Shown: positions 1 through 9,737, counted from the first letter of the stretch. The stretch: DNA of 23,954 bases from Verrucomicrobia bacterium SCGC AAA164-M04 (GCA_000383735.1 KB912168.1:1-23954), one strand, 5' to 3'. Made by a program: numbers and translations. Notes: generated from the sequence alone by a model not told the origin.

Positions 1-166
1 TGGCATCAGCGACCTCCATCATTCCGTATTTCTTGCGCCAACGATGGAGAGTTGCCACCGAAATTTGCTTCTGCTGACAGAAGCTTTCCTGGCTCAGGTT
101 TCCGCTGTCGCATTCACGCAACAACAAGATGATTTCTTCAGGCTTGTGTCTCTTTTGTTTATTCAT
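1..166 (-). CDS. IS3-family transposase OrfA, N-terminal part (window edge)
   Basis: The first 55 codons match the OrfA encoded at 23568-23840. They begin MNKQKRHKPEEIILLLREC and run into the helix-turn-helix region (QISVATLHRWRKKYG). OrfA supplies sequence-specific DNA binding for the OrfAB transposase. The start is the ATG at 166, the same codon as in the other copy. The open frame continues past the terminus of the element in other readings, but codons beyond 166 are not part of orfA. The gene is cut by the window edge; there is no sign of damage within the visible part. Confidence 0.85.
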   Translation of the reverse strand, partial: MNKQKRHKPEEIILLLRECDSGNLSQESFCQQKQISVATLHRWRKKYGMMEVADA

Positions 167-232
167 TTCTTAGGATTTGGATTTCACCAAATCCTCTCAC
201 TCAACATGGACCATTTTCTTTGGCGGCGGCCA
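1..232 (-). mobile_element. IS3-family insertion sequence, partial copy (left)
   Basis: This stretch is the reverse complement of 23502-23733, with identity stopping sharply at 232 (equivalent to 23502). That marks the terminus of the element, which begins TGGCCGCCGCC and so has the 5'-TG end usual for the IS3 family. Only the end upstream of orfA and the first part of orfA lie inside the window. The element reads leftward, out of the window. Its end lies 20 bases past the stop codon of the AddA-like gene, so insertion was just downstream of that operon. Confidence 0.9.
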
Positions 233-251
233 GCTGGATTTTCGTAAAATC

Positions 252-3200
252 TCAGGACGTTTCTTTAATTTCCATAAGGACACCCTTGGTCACGAAGTGG
301 AGACACAACGATGGTGTTGGTAAGTCTGGATATTTTGCCTCGATAACTTGGCGGTAGAGAGCTAGCTGACCTGAGAATGTGAGGGCCTTTTTTTCTAGCT
401 CCGATCTTTTGCCGCGGTAAACTTTATGGTCGATGATGACAGGTCCATTTGACGTGAGAAGTAAATGGTCGATAAACCCAGAGACTTGCTGACCCTCAGT
501 GGTGATATGGTCAAAAGGTAGTTCTGCTATTTGCTCGTGCGGGCAATAAGTTGTCTCAATCCAATTTCTGTATTGATCACTTGTTTCTATGGCTTGTTGT
601 GCAGTTATATTTTTTTCGAGTTGATAATGTGAAAGCAGGCGGGCTGCTCTATCGATGCGGTTTGGATGATCCGGGGTCCGAATTTCAGCTACGATGATGC
701 GGTGCATCGCATCTCCGTAGTCCCTGTCATTAATTTGTCCTGAAAGATGAACTCCCTGGCCAAATTCGATGGTATTGGTGACGACAGAAGTTTCTCTGGG
801 GGCCTGAGAGGAAGCAGTAATTGTCAAAGGTAAGCGGTCTGTTTTTATTGAGCTTCCTGCGGGGTATGTGACGTTGCCGGAAGGTTTAGATTGATATTTG
901 TATTCCTCATACACGACTGAATTATTCAGAATCGGAAGGGTGTCATCATTAAGAGTGATTGTGTCCTGCGACCCCAGAAGACGTTCGTCTTTGTCAGCTA
1001 GGTTAAGCCAGCCGCATGGTGTTGCCGGATCATGTATTAGGACCAGAATGTCACGAGCTCTTGTGAACCCGACATAAAGAAGGCGAATGTCTTCTGAAAT
1101 TGCTTTTTCCATTGCCGCTTGTCCAATTTTAGATTGTTCAAGTGCTTGCTTTACTAAATTATTCTTCTTGTTTGGTAGCGGTGTGATCCACTGTCTTAGA
1201 TTACGATTTGCGAGGGGATTTGAGAGTGTGAATTGGCTTTGATCGTTATGTGCCTGAAGGGCAAATAAGCGTGTCCGAGTTTCAGTGTCGAGTTCGGTCG
1301 TGAAAACAACAGGCCACTCAAGCCCCTTGGATCCGTGGTAAGTTCCTACATATACTGCGTTGATATCGGGGTCTACTGGGCACTTGTCTTGGGGCCTATT
1401 TGTTGGGTCGTCTGCAATGTCTTCGAACCACGAGAAGAGTCCAGCCAGGGTAACGGGGCACGCAGTGGTAGACATTGTTTCTTGGTATTTCTCGATGAGC
1501 TCTCTAAAACCAGACAGGTTTAGCAAACGTTGCTCGGCTCTCTGCTGAGTAGGTCCCCAACGGGATATCATTTTTGGAAGATCTGCGATATCGTAACAGA
1601 GTTCAAAGAGTAAAAGCGGGCTCGCAGTTCTTGCCTCGGGAAGTGTTTGGGCATTCACAAGCGCACAGATAGCTTGGGACTTGATATCCCCAGATGTTCC
1701 CCATGGGTCCTTCAGGTTCTGATCGTAATTGTATCCGATGCGATCTGGAATCCATTCTTCGGGGAGGTGATTGCCTTCAAGCGCCATGACCTCGGCCACC
1801 GCTAGGCTGTCATAAGGATCTGCAACAACACGCAAGCAGGCGATTGCAAGTCTTACTTCGGGAGTTTTGAGCAATCCGTTACACGCAAGTGAAACATCGA
1901 TCCCGCGGATTCTAAGCTCTTTTGCAATAGCTTGGGCATGGCCGTTGGTTCTGGTAAGCACCGCAATATCTCGAGCCTCTACAATTCGTTGCTTTTTGTG
2001 GGGATCTGATTCTTCTTCGTCACCGATTTTGTGTTCTGAATCGAGGAAGGCTTTGATGGAATCTGCGGTGGTCGCACTACGTTTCCTTTTTGTGAGTCGT
2101 TTGAGCTTTTGGGGGGTAGATCTAGTGAACTCATTAGAGATGATTTCTGTTATATGTATCGCGGGTCCACTCGCATTATTCTGTTTTCTTTTTGGGGCGA
2201 GCCGGACTTCATCCTCGGGAAGCTTTAGGTTCCTAGCGAAAACTGATGTGAAGAGTTCATTAACAAAGAATACAAGATCTGGAACTGATCGCCATGAGTG
2301 ATCCAAGCGGGCAGATTTCACAACGGTTTTATCGCGCACTGCATTACTGATGAGTTCTGGATCGGCATTGCGGAATCCATAAATCGCTTGCTTTATATCT
2401 CCAACCCAAACCGTTCGTTTGGCACACTCAGCTAGTTGCATAAATAATGCCAATTGTATCGGGCTGGTATCTTGAAATTCGTCGACAACAAGAAGATCGA
2501 TAGTTTCCTTTAATCTGTTACGCACTGACTCTAACTTAAGTAAAGTAAGTGTTTCTTTTTCAAGATCCCCATAATCAGCGACACCCTTTTTTTGTTTTAT
2601 CTCAATAAACTTTTCATAAAGATTTTGGGCAATGCTAAAGGTCTGCTTTAGGTATTTCTTTAAATGGCGATGTAGTCTGGGGTGTTCTACCCATCGCTCT
2701 GCTACCTCACTTACAGGTGCTAGACTCTCTCTTTCAGCGGCTGCCGGTTTAGGATCCGTTAGTCTGTCCCAGTGGTCCCAAGTTATTGACTTTTTTTCAA
2801 GCGCCTCGAGTGATTCCTTGAGTAGGTAAAGGCACCTCTGTGCGTTCTTTTGAGATGGTGCGGGATCGAGTTCAGAAAGAGCCTGTCTAATTGTATTTTC
2901 AAGTTGTTGATCTAGATCTTCATCTGTCGGGCTTGGTAATGCACTCTGCATCTCATGCCAGCTCTCCGTTGCCATGCTCGGAAGCTCTGAAGGATTAATG
3001 CCATTGATACGTGCATTCTCAACGATGGTTAAGATATCGCCGCGCCAATTATGATTTTGCGACATTTTCCCCCGCTGACCAAGAAGGTCTGAAAGGTTGG
3101 ATAAATCGTCGAGTTCTTCCGCTCCGTCATCTGGAAAAATCTGGTCGAATGCTTGCGAAAGAAGAATTTGAGACTGGGCGTCATCTAAGATTGTAATTTC

Positions 3201-3494
3201 AGGCGATAAGGAAGCTTCAAGTGCAAACCGCGAGAGAAGGTCATAGCAGACACTATGCACGGTGCCGATTAATCCACTCTCGAGGAGAATTGCCTTTTCG
3301 TGGTGTCCCTCACTAAAAAGTCGTGAGCTTAGCTTCTCTCGAAGTTCGCTCGCTGCTGCCACTGTAAATGTAGTAGCGACAACATTTTGGGGACTACATT
3401 CGTCACCATTAATCTCTTTAGAAACGATATCGACTAATCGATAGGTCTTCCCGGAACCGGCACTGGCGGTAATGAATTCAATAGGGCGTTTCAT
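252..3494 (-). CDS. AddA/RecB-like UvrD-family helicase-nuclease
   Basis: This 1080-residue protein is a superfamily 1A DNA helicase fused to a RecB-type nuclease. Seen directly: Walker A ASAGSGKT at residues 10-17, motif II DEFQDTS near 336, motif III around VGDIKQAIYGF, a GTYHGSKGLEWPVVF motif, and motif VI VGFTRARD. At the C-terminus is a PD-(D/E)XK nuclease core: GFID (about 1006-1009), IIDHK (about 1020-1024) and GQLALY (about 1042-1047). The usual DYK is DHK here, which keeps the catalytic D and K. The family unwinds and degrades double-strand DNA ends during recombinational repair and destruction of foreign DNA, acting with an AddB partner. That partner is the gene immediately upstream, whose stop lies 15 bases before this ATG, so the two are surely co-transcribed. 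Length is near that of standalone AddA proteins. A Chi-like recognition role cannot be judged from sequence. Confidence 0.92.
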   Translation of the reverse strand: MKRPIEFITASAGSGKTYRLVDIVSKEINGDECSPQNVVATTFTVAAASELREKLSSRLFSEGHHEKAILLESGLIGTVHSVCYDLLSRFALEASLSPEITILDDAQSQILLSQAFDQIFPDDGAEELDDLSNLSDLLGQRGKMSQNHNWRGDILTIVENARINGINPSELPSMATESWHEMQSALPSPTDEDLDQQLENTIRQALSELDPAPSQKNAQRCLYLLKESLEALEKKSITWDHWDRLTDPKPAAAERESLAPVSEVAERWVEHPRLHRHLKKYLKQTFSIAQNLYEKFIEIKQKKGVADYGDLEKETLTLLKLESVRNRLKETIDLLVVDEFQDTSPIQLALFMQLAECAKRTVWVGDIKQAIYGFRNADPELISNAVRDKTVVKSARLDHSWRSVPDLVFFVNELFTSVFARNLKLPEDEVRLAPKRKQNNASGPAIHITEIISNEFTRSTPQKLKRLTKRKRSATTADSIKAFLDSEHKIGDEEESDPHKKQRIVEARDIAVLTRTNGHAQAIAKELRIRGIDVSLACNGLLKTPEVRLAIACLRVVADPYDSLAVAEVMALEGNHLPEEWIPDRIGYNYDQNLKDPWGTSGDIKSQAICALVNAQTLPEARTASPLLLFELCYDIADLPKMISRWGPTQQRAEQRLLNLSGFRELIEKYQETMSTTACPVTLAGLFSWFEDIADDPTNRPQDKCPVDPDINAVYVGTYHGSKGLEWPVVFTTELDTETRTRLFALQAHNDQSQFTLSNPLANRNLRQWITPLPNKKNNLVKQALEQSKIGQAAMEKAISEDIRLLYVGFTRARDILVLIHDPATPCGWLNLADKDERLLGSQDTITLNDDTLPILNNSVVYEEYKYQSKPSGNVTYPAGSSIKTDRLPLTITASSQAPRETSVVTNTIEFGQGVHLSGQINDRDYGDAMHRIIVAEIRTPDHPNRIDRAARLLSHYQLEKNITAQQAIETSDQYRNWIETTYCPHEQIAELPFDHITTEGQQVSGFIDHLLLTSNGPVIIDHKVYRGKRSELEKKALTFSGQLALYRQVIEAKYPDLPTPSLCLHFVTKGVLMEIKETS

Positions 3495-3509
3495 GAAGGT
3501 TACTTTGAA

Positions 3510-6200
3510 TCAGTCCTCAGGATTCCAGCCGATAAGGGCATCGTATATATTATAGGGACTAGCGTGCTCGCTTGGTTCCCAGTGTCCAACGGGGCAGGGT
3601 TCATCGGGGGGCTCTTCCGAATCAGGTCTTTCGGAAGTTACTTCTAGTTTTCCTTGGTCAATTTGTCGCCTGCGCCACTGGTAAATCTCTTCAAACTCAC
3701 TCCAGCACCGTTGCCAGTCAGGTCCGTTTGAATTGTTTTTGGTTACAACTGGATTGACTCCAGAAAAGAAGTCTTTGTTGCGTGAAAGTAACGTTCCTCC
3801 ATTGCTAAGGATGAAGTAAGCAGTCGCTGGATCGGTTTTTTCATTCTCAAGCATTAGCTTTCCATAAATGGCAAGCTGGAGATGGGTGTTGTTTGCGACC
3901 TCATCGTGACGAGTTGTTTTTCCGCCAAGTTTGAGGTCTACAACCGCGGTATTCTCTGCGTTCTGGCGAGCAATGAGATCAATGATACCTCCGATCTTAT
4001 TAGTCCCGAAAAATGTGATTGGGTCCATTTCTTCCTCCATAGAAATCTCTTCTATTCCTGAATTCTGGAGGATCGTAATCAGTTTCCAAAAAGCTCTTTT
4101 TGCATTGTATACAAGCTGGCCCTTCGCGACCTCAAGCCCCGGCATTAGATAATAAGACGCCTCTGTTCTACACAACTCAGCAAATAGTTCATCGATCTTT
4201 TGATGGAGTATTTTCTCATTTACCGTCCTCCAATCGATACCAGATCCATGATCAAAGATCCTTTCAGCAAGGTGGTGTAAAAGTGATCCTTTGTTTGATG
4301 GGCTTTCTTTTACGCGGTTTCTAAAAATTGGTCCGGGCCTTATATTAGCATGGTAGTCTAAGGCCCAGATATAAGGTGCGTAGACAACTTTATTTAAGGA
4401 TGAAAAAGATTCTATTTTCCTAGATGGAAACAAGTTTCCATCTCGAAAATTCCACCACCTCCGTTTCTTTTGTAAGGGACGTACAGGAATATCTTTACTC
4501 TCTACCTGAATTCCAGTCTCAGCGATGCCTGAGCCTTCAAAGTAAGATTTGATCCGAGTGTGGATGGAGGCCTGTGGGTTTAGTTTGCCGTCTGTTTGTG
4601 CGACATGGTAAATAGTAAGGCTTTTCCTTGCCATTAAGATCGCTCGGGTTGCGATCTCATCTTGCAAAAGCGATGTTTTGTTAACATCGAGAATTTTAAT
4701 CTCTGATTGGTCGAACCATTCTAGTTCTTCTGGAAGCCAGCGGGACGATTGGGGGGGCGATGGTGGAGGACACCACCAAATGATATGATCAGAAGCTTCA
4801 AGTAGTTGTGATGCTGAAGTGACGTGGTTTACTGATCCCACCTCACCATTAAAAGTTATGCCGTTTGAAGCTGACATTAACCAACAGCTTAAAAGATCAT
4901 CTAAATCTTCGAGGGGGGGCAAATTTTTACAATCTAGAGTGGTGACTAGCTCCTGGATACTATGGGCGGCTGATTGCCAAATTTCTGGCTGGGCCGTCGA
5001 TGCTAATTGGGCTTTTTTGCTAACCCAATCGACGAGGGGTTCCAGAGCTATCGTAATTTCACGACCAGTTGGAAGCTCAGGAAGTAGTTGAGAGCGGTCT
5101 AACCAGAGTTCGTAGGAATCTTTTATCCAATTTTGATGATCTGGCTGACATTTCTCAAGAACTCCCGTGAGTGCTTGCTGCCAGTGCTCTCCATAACCTG
5201 GTTTTTTTTGAATGGTATCTGCTAAAGCGTTCCCGAGGATTACTGGGACCGGAGAAGTTGGATGCAGGCAAAACTCTGAGTATGCTTTAGCATCGAGCTT
5301 TGGGCTCCGCATGCGAAGATAGAGCAACACTAATTGAAGGATGCAATCAGAGGAATCATCAACTGCCGAAGGTCTAGGAATATCCTTACGGCGCAGGAAA
5401 TGATTGAGGAGTGCTTGGTTTTTGGTGTTGGCAATGAGCGTCACACCTTCCCTAGGAAGGAATGATAGCTCTGAAGCCAAGGTATGAGCGGCCTTTTCTC
5501 GAGTTGCACAAGTTATTAACTTAACAGTCTGGTCGTATGGCGGCGGGGCAGAGGTTTCATTGAGCAAACTAGCTTGCAAGTATTCCAGAGAAGTTCTTTT
5601 GCTAGAAATGGTCTCTCTTGGGAGGGGATTAGTGAAATCAGAATTTAGCTCAGTGAGTAAATCAACCCAACACCTCGGAAGTAGATCGGGAGGGTCAGTG
5701 ACGGTTATTTTTGCGATTCTTGTCGGGCAGGATCGCAATTCCTTAATAATCGTCTCGATACGCCGAGAAACACACGAGGAGATACCCTGCATTCGACTAA
5801 AAGGAATTTCAACGCGGGCTAAGCTCGCGATACGTTCAGGTTTAGATCTGTCATTCAAGCCATCCCACCCTGCTTCGCGGAGCTCGTCGCGCATTTTTAG
5901 AACAAGTCGTGCAGTCGCAAGTGGGGCTATTTCTATGGATTTAGAATAAAAATCATGCTCGCCTCTGACTTGTTCCATTGCCCTCAAGTAGTCCATGAGG
6001 CGTTGAAGGTAACAGCCTTTTGGGGGAGGTATTCCGAGTGCCGTCTCTAGGTGGCCAAGTAAAGACATTGGGCCGCAAATGATACTACCAGCTTCACGAA
6101 TAGATGCCGGGCTGAAATAGCCATCAAGATGAAGTCCGAAAGAGTAATTTAGCATGAGAAGATCACTTCTGATGGTGAGGAAAAGTTTGGGTGGTGTCAT
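3510..6200 (-). CDS. AddB-like PD-(D/E)XK nuclease, partner of the AddA-like helicase
   Basis: This 896-residue protein resembles the inactivated-helicase/nuclease subunit of AddAB complexes. The N-terminus has a CGPMSLLGHLETALGIP stretch typical of this branch and no Walker A motif, so ATP hydrolysis is unlikely. The C-terminal RecB-like nuclease core is clear: GGIIDLI, then VVDLK (about 753-757) and LQLAIY (about 775). Both subunits of the pair therefore carry an apparently intact nuclease site, which in AddAB would cut one strand each. It precedes the AddA-like gene with a 15-base gap and follows the GYF_2/MshEN gene by 60 bases on the same strand. The ATG at 6200 has no good ribosome binding site, and the ATG at codon 16 (MLNYSFG) is a possible alternative. 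I see no cysteine cluster clearly arranged for an iron-sulfur site at the nuclease ends. Confidence 0.85.
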   Translation of the reverse strand: MTPPKLFLTIRSDLLMLNYSFGLHLDGYFSPASIREAGSIICGPMSLLGHLETALGIPPPKGCYLQRLMDYLRAMEQVRGEHDFYSKSIEIAPLATARLVLKMRDELREAGWDGLNDRSKPERIASLARVEIPFSRMQGISSCVSRRIETIIKELRSCPTRIAKITVTDPPDLLPRCWVDLLTELNSDFTNPLPRETISSKRTSLEYLQASLLNETSAPPPYDQTVKLITCATREKAAHTLASELSFLPREGVTLIANTKNQALLNHFLRRKDIPRPSAVDDSSDCILQLVLLYLRMRSPKLDAKAYSEFCLHPTSPVPVILGNALADTIQKKPGYGEHWQQALTGVLEKCQPDHQNWIKDSYELWLDRSQLLPELPTGREITIALEPLVDWVSKKAQLASTAQPEIWQSAAHSIQELVTTLDCKNLPPLEDLDDLLSCWLMSASNGITFNGEVGSVNHVTSASQLLEASDHIIWWCPPPSPPQSSRWLPEELEWFDQSEIKILDVNKTSLLQDEIATRAILMARKSLTIYHVAQTDGKLNPQASIHTRIKSYFEGSGIAETGIQVESKDIPVRPLQKKRRWWNFRDGNLFPSRKIESFSSLNKVVYAPYIWALDYHANIRPGPIFRNRVKESPSNKGSLLHHLAERIFDHGSGIDWRTVNEKILHQKIDELFAELCRTEASYYLMPGLEVAKGQLVYNAKRAFWKLITILQNSGIEEISMEEEMDPITFFGTNKIGGIIDLIARQNAENTAVVDLKLGGKTTRHDEVANNTHLQLAIYGKLMLENEKTDPATAYFILSNGGTLLSRNKDFFSGVNPVVTKNNSNGPDWQRCWSEFEEIYQWRRRQIDQGKLEVTSERPDSEEPPDEPCPVGHWEPSEHASPYNIYDALIGWNPED

Positions 6201-6260
6201 TTTTCAGGCCAACCGCATTCCCAGCATCTTGCCTTTCGCTGCCACAGCTTTGTGGCTATC

Positions 6261-7370
6261 TCACAGCGGAGCCTCACCTGCTTCATCTCCAAAGATCTGC
6301 TCCAAGGCTCCTTGGATCCCTTTTGGAGTAGCTGCAAAAAACTGACACTCACGATTTACAATGTGCGGAATTGCATCCTGAACCTCAAAATCCAGCACAT
6401 CTGCAAGGGCAATACTGAGGTAAGAACCATCATCATAAAACGGCACAGCATTAAAGTGCCGACAATCGGCCAAGCTGAGAAAGCTCTTTAAGGCTGGATC
6501 AATGAATCCATTGGCAAGATCAGCAACATGGGTTCCGACGTTTGCCGCGGAAACCTCGGCAATAGCGGTTTCGGTAACATCTCCATGATCAAGAAAATGT
6601 TGGATCAAGCCATCGTCTCCGAGCTTTCCCCGGATCTCGGCCACATGCTCGGGGGTCAAGTGGCCTCCTTCGACCAACAGCTGAATCAAATAATCTTCGT
6701 GGGCGGCGTGAAATTCGGTGTGCGTTTTTAGGTGTGTGTGACCCCGGGCGGGGATCTCCTCATCCGAATCATCGTTGTCATCATCGTCTGATTCTTCTGC
6801 GAGCTCGTCTGCCACCATATCCGTGATCATGGTGATCAATTGAACGTTTCCGATTCTTTCCCCAAAAAGTTTACGCATTGCCTCGACGTCCTCAACCTTC
6901 TCCGAATGAATAGTAAAGGCACCCTTGAGTTCCGAAATTTCAAATTCCTCACACCAACTACCCGGCATGTTGGGAGTATAGACCTCTCGCCCAGAATCTA
7001 ATTCTCTGTTTAAGACTGAAATAGTTTCTCTATCGACAATCATATGGCCTTGATATTCAACCTCACAATAGTCGAAGTTCACTTCTACGATAAACTCATC
7101 AGACGGAGCCCCCCCATTAATTTTGATCAGCCCAATCGATGATCTGTCATCTTCATAACCTTCATCTTCTTCATAGCCTTCTCCTGTCAGATTCACACTT
7201 CCACTCCGCCCCAAGTCAGCGACCTCCATGAATGGAAGCCATTCAGCCATACCATCCGTCCAAACTAGATCAGTTGGTGCTATTTCGCCGCTGTTTTTCT
7301 TGTTGATAAGCTCTTCCGAGGAAGCTGGACCTATCTGTTTGCCCCTGCGGATGTAATGCCACTCTTTCAC
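6261..7370 (-). CDS. GYF_2-domain / MshEN-like domain protein of unknown function
   Basis: This 369-residue protein has an N-terminal GYF_2 (DUF4339) domain: WHYIRRGKQIGPASSEEL with the paired W (VWTDGMAEWLPF) at about residues 4-45. GYF_2 domains usually serve in protein-protein contact. The middle (about 80-190) is unrecognised. A very acidic linker (EESDDDDNDDSDEE) follows at about 190-205. The C-terminal 140 residues resemble the N-terminal domain of GspE/PilB/MshE ATPases: LIQLLVEGGHLTPEHV, then FNAVPFYDDGSYLSIALADVLDF and ATPKGIQGALEQIFG. Some MshEN domains bind cyclic-di-GMP, but the ATPase part is absent here. No signal peptide or membrane segment is seen. It lies 60 bases upstream of the AddB-like gene and may be the first gene of that operon. 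The domain calls are fairly firm; the function is unknown. Confidence 0.8.
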   Translation of the reverse strand: MKEWHYIRRGKQIGPASSEELINKKNSGEIAPTDLVWTDGMAEWLPFMEVADLGRSGSVNLTGEGYEEDEGYEDDRSSIGLIKINGGAPSDEFIVEVNFDYCEVEYQGHMIVDRETISVLNRELDSGREVYTPNMPGSWCEEFEISELKGAFTIHSEKVEDVEAMRKLFGERIGNVQLITMITDMVADELAEESDDDDNDDSDEEIPARGHTHLKTHTEFHAAHEDYLIQLLVEGGHLTPEHVAEIRGKLGDDGLIQHFLDHGDVTETAIAEVSAANVGTHVADLANGFIDPALKSFLSLADCRHFNAVPFYDDGSYLSIALADVLDFEVQDAIPHIVNRECQFFAATPKGIQGALEQIFGDEAGEAPL

Positions 7371-7561
7371 TTAGAAAAAATCTCCACCGCGGTGCTTTTA
7401 GTCAAGGGTTATTGAAGTGTGCCCTGTTTTAGTTCCTTCAAAAGCATCATCTTTTTCCTAAGGAAAGAAATTAAACTTCCCTTCGCATTTCTTTGCTTTC
7501 GGAAGCTAAGATTCTTGGATTTAATAATTGGATGGGCAGCTTTACCTTCTAAATAAGAGAG

Positions 7562-8899
7562 ATGATTAAGGAGATCGTTACCGCTAAAGAATTGGGCGAA
7601 GCAATCGAATACAAGAAACACGGTTCTCTTTTCTTGCGGGCGCTTACTGAATCCCTCTGTTCCATAGAAAGTAGCGAAACTTCGGTAAAGGTGTCGTTCC
7701 TTACATTTGGTGACTTATACTGGCAGCCTTCGGAGGGATGGGCGTTGCACGGTATTGACTTTGAAGGAGAGCCACCGCAGGTAACTAGGTCATTGCGCTC
7801 GGTGCCTGAACTTGAGGCTATGGTTTTTAGTCATATATCCGGTGTGGAGGATATTGGTTCTGGATTTACCGCTACCGTCCGTTATTATTTGAGGCTTTTA
7901 AACGAACTAATAGATAAGCGGCTGAATCAATGTAGGGATGGAACAACGAGCTTTAGTATATTTGATTTAGGCATCTTGGTTATTGATGATGGTCATATGT
8001 CATTTACGCCCTATTCAACTTCCGCAGCTGATAACCCTAGTCAATATGCAAGGGCCATAAAACTAGATGCTTGGGATGGTTTCACCATAGCAAAGGGACG
8101 TTTCTTTAGTGATTTGTCCGCGGATACTTGTTCGCTACTGCTGAAAAAAGTGAGTTCGCGAATTCGTAAAAAACAAGGGGTTGTGGTAGGCCTCGACACG
8201 CGTCCTTTTTGTCTTCCTCCAAATGTAAACTTCCTTGATGAGGAAGCGCTCTCAGTTCTTGCAGGGCATAGGGGTTGTCTCGATATGAGTAGTATTCATA
8301 AATTGGATACAGCCGGGGCAAGGTCGCTGTCAGCATATGAGGGATGCAGTTACGTGGAGGTAAGGAGTAATCCATTTATGCGTCGTTGTGGTTATAGCCT
8401 TGGGGGACTGAGCGAAATATCGGAGGAAGTGGCTGCCGAACTATCTCGGTTTGATGTCAAGAAGCCAGCGTGGGTCACCGAGCTTTGGATGTCTTCCACT
8501 GGTCAATACGACAGAGCCTATATCGTCCACGATTTTTCAGGTTTGAAAATCGTTTCACCAGAGGCTTTGGCTCAACTGGCAAAACTGTCTGGGCATCTCG
8601 ATCTGAGCGGGCTGCGTGAATTCTATAAAGAGCATGCTGAGGCTTTGCATGATCACGTTGGCGGCGTCTTGTTAGATGGGCTTACATCTATGACCCCTGA
8701 TGTTGCGGAAGAGCTGGCTAAGATAAAGCCGGGTCATTATTATGACGATTTTAGACGCACACCTTTGATAAGTCTTGGAGGTCTTGTAAATGCTGATTCG
8801 GAAGTATGCTCAGCACTCTTGGGGTATAAGGGAGGTTTGAATTTAGGAAGCTTTGACAAACTGACTGCTGATTTTGCTGAGCATGTGAAGGATCAATAA
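7562..8899 (+). CDS. Divergent repeat-family protein with unrecognised N-terminal domain
   Basis: This 445-residue protein has an N-terminal half (about 1-200) that I do not recognise; it contains FSIFDLGILVIDDGHMSF. The C-terminal half holds degenerate copies of the 23-residue leucine-rich-like repeat found throughout the window, for example FLDEEALSVLAGHRGCLDM, LDTAGARSLSAYEG, GLSEISEEVAAELSRF and GLTSMTPDVAEELAKIK. They are far more diverged than those of the genes at 12114-15185. No signal peptide or membrane segment is visible, so it is probably cytoplasmic. A purine-rich AAGAGAG touches the ATG. It is transcribed away from the GYF_2/MshEN gene with a 191-base gap, and the next gene follows 37 bases downstream. 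The family assignment by repeats is confident; the role is unknown. Confidence 0.8.
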   Translation: MIKEIVTAKELGEAIEYKKHGSLFLRALTESLCSIESSETSVKVSFLTFGDLYWQPSEGWALHGIDFEGEPPQVTRSLRSVPELEAMVFSHISGVEDIGSGFTATVRYYLRLLNELIDKRLNQCRDGTTSFSIFDLGILVIDDGHMSFTPYSTSAADNPSQYARAIKLDAWDGFTIAKGRFFSDLSADTCSLLLKKVSSRIRKKQGVVVGLDTRPFCLPPNVNFLDEEALSVLAGHRGCLDMSSIHKLDTAGARSLSAYEGCSYVEVRSNPFMRRCGYSLGGLSEISEEVAAELSRFDVKKPAWVTELWMSSTGQYDRAYIVHDFSGLKIVSPEALAQLAKLSGHLDLSGLREFYKEHAEALHDHVGGVLLDGLTSMTPDVAEELAKIKPGHYYDDFRRTPLISLGGLVNADSEVCSALLGYKGGLNLGSFDKLTADFAEHVKDQ

Positions 8900-8936
8900 A
8901 GATGAGGAGTGGGTAAGAGCGATCCCTTGGGGAGAG

Positions 8937-9617
8937 ATGGTTAATCAGGTAATTGAAGAATCAGATGTTAAGGTGAATAGCGAAGATGATTATTCTTGGG
9001 TTGAAACTCCCGAGCGGCCAATGATAACGGATGCTGCTCTGAAAAAAATGATGTCGAATAAAGCAGGAGACCTAAGTTCAATAAGAATTTTACAAGGTGG
9101 TCAGGCTGAAATAATTGCGTCATCAAAGGATGATGTTGCTCTCGGTGTTTGTCATTTGACCGATGAACAAGTTGATATCCTACTTAAAATAAGAGCGGGA
9201 ATTAGTTTGAGCAACCTTAGAGCCGCCAGTGAAGCCAGTGTCAAAAAACTTATTCGTTCTCAAAAAGTTAACGAGCTGGGAGGTGACCTAGCGATCGCAC
9301 GCCAAGAGTATCAAAATAGTGGTGAGGATCTTGATAACGATGTTGATGACGAAGAAGAAAATGATGTGGTGGGAGACATCTACTTTGATTACGGGAGGCT
9401 TAAGGCAAGATTATCCTCAGATACTTCATCTTTGGGTGGCCCTATGGATCTCCTTGATAATATTGAGGAACGAATTAAGGGGGGCGGATTTCCTTACCGC
9501 CTAGCAAAAATCGAGTCTTTGCTGGGAGAGTTTTTCATCGCTTGTGTCGAAGATAGGGATACTTCAGACATAAAGGGCAAAATTGACGATTTATTTTGGA
9601 ATCCTGAAGACGAATAA
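8937..9617 (+). CDS. Hypothetical acidic protein with traces of the repeat family
   Basis: This 226-residue protein matches no family I can name. Around residues 78-110 one weak repeat pair is visible (HLTDEQVDILLKIRAG then NLRAASEASVKKLI), suggesting a distant relation to the flanking repeat proteins. A strongly acidic stretch (GEDLDNDVDDEEENDVV) at about 128-145 separates it from a C-terminal part predicted to be helical (LLDNIEERI, IESLLGEFFIACVEDR). GGGGAGAG lies immediately before the ATG, closer than ideal. It follows the upstream repeat gene by 37 bases in a different frame and was probably co-transcribed with it. It could be a broken-off downstream part of that gene, but no continuous frame joins them. 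Confidence 0.65.
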   Translation: MVNQVIEESDVKVNSEDDYSWVETPERPMITDAALKKMMSNKAGDLSSIRILQGGQAEIIASSKDDVALGVCHLTDEQVDILLKIRAGISLSNLRAASEASVKKLIRSQKVNELGGDLAIARQEYQNSGEDLDNDVDDEEENDVVGDIYFDYGRLKARLSSDTSSLGGPMDLLDNIEERIKGGGFPYRLAKIESLLGEFFIACVEDRDTSDIKGKIDDLFWNPEDE

Positions 9618-9737
9618 GTCTATGACACTTAATAGAGAAGATCCAAAAGAGTTGGCTGAGTCGCTGCGGAAGTAGCGACTAATACCTCCACTTGGACAAA
9701 CAGAAATTACGCATCAACAGTAGAACTCATGAACTGA

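Noticed and set aside
1867..2301. 144-codon plus-strand frame inside the AddA-like gene
   Set aside because: It is fully antisense to conserved helicase sequence; composition is as expected of a shadow frame.
7409..7621. 70-codon minus-strand frame between divergent genes
   Set aside because: It overlaps the start of the gene at 7562, has no recognisable features and no ribosome site.
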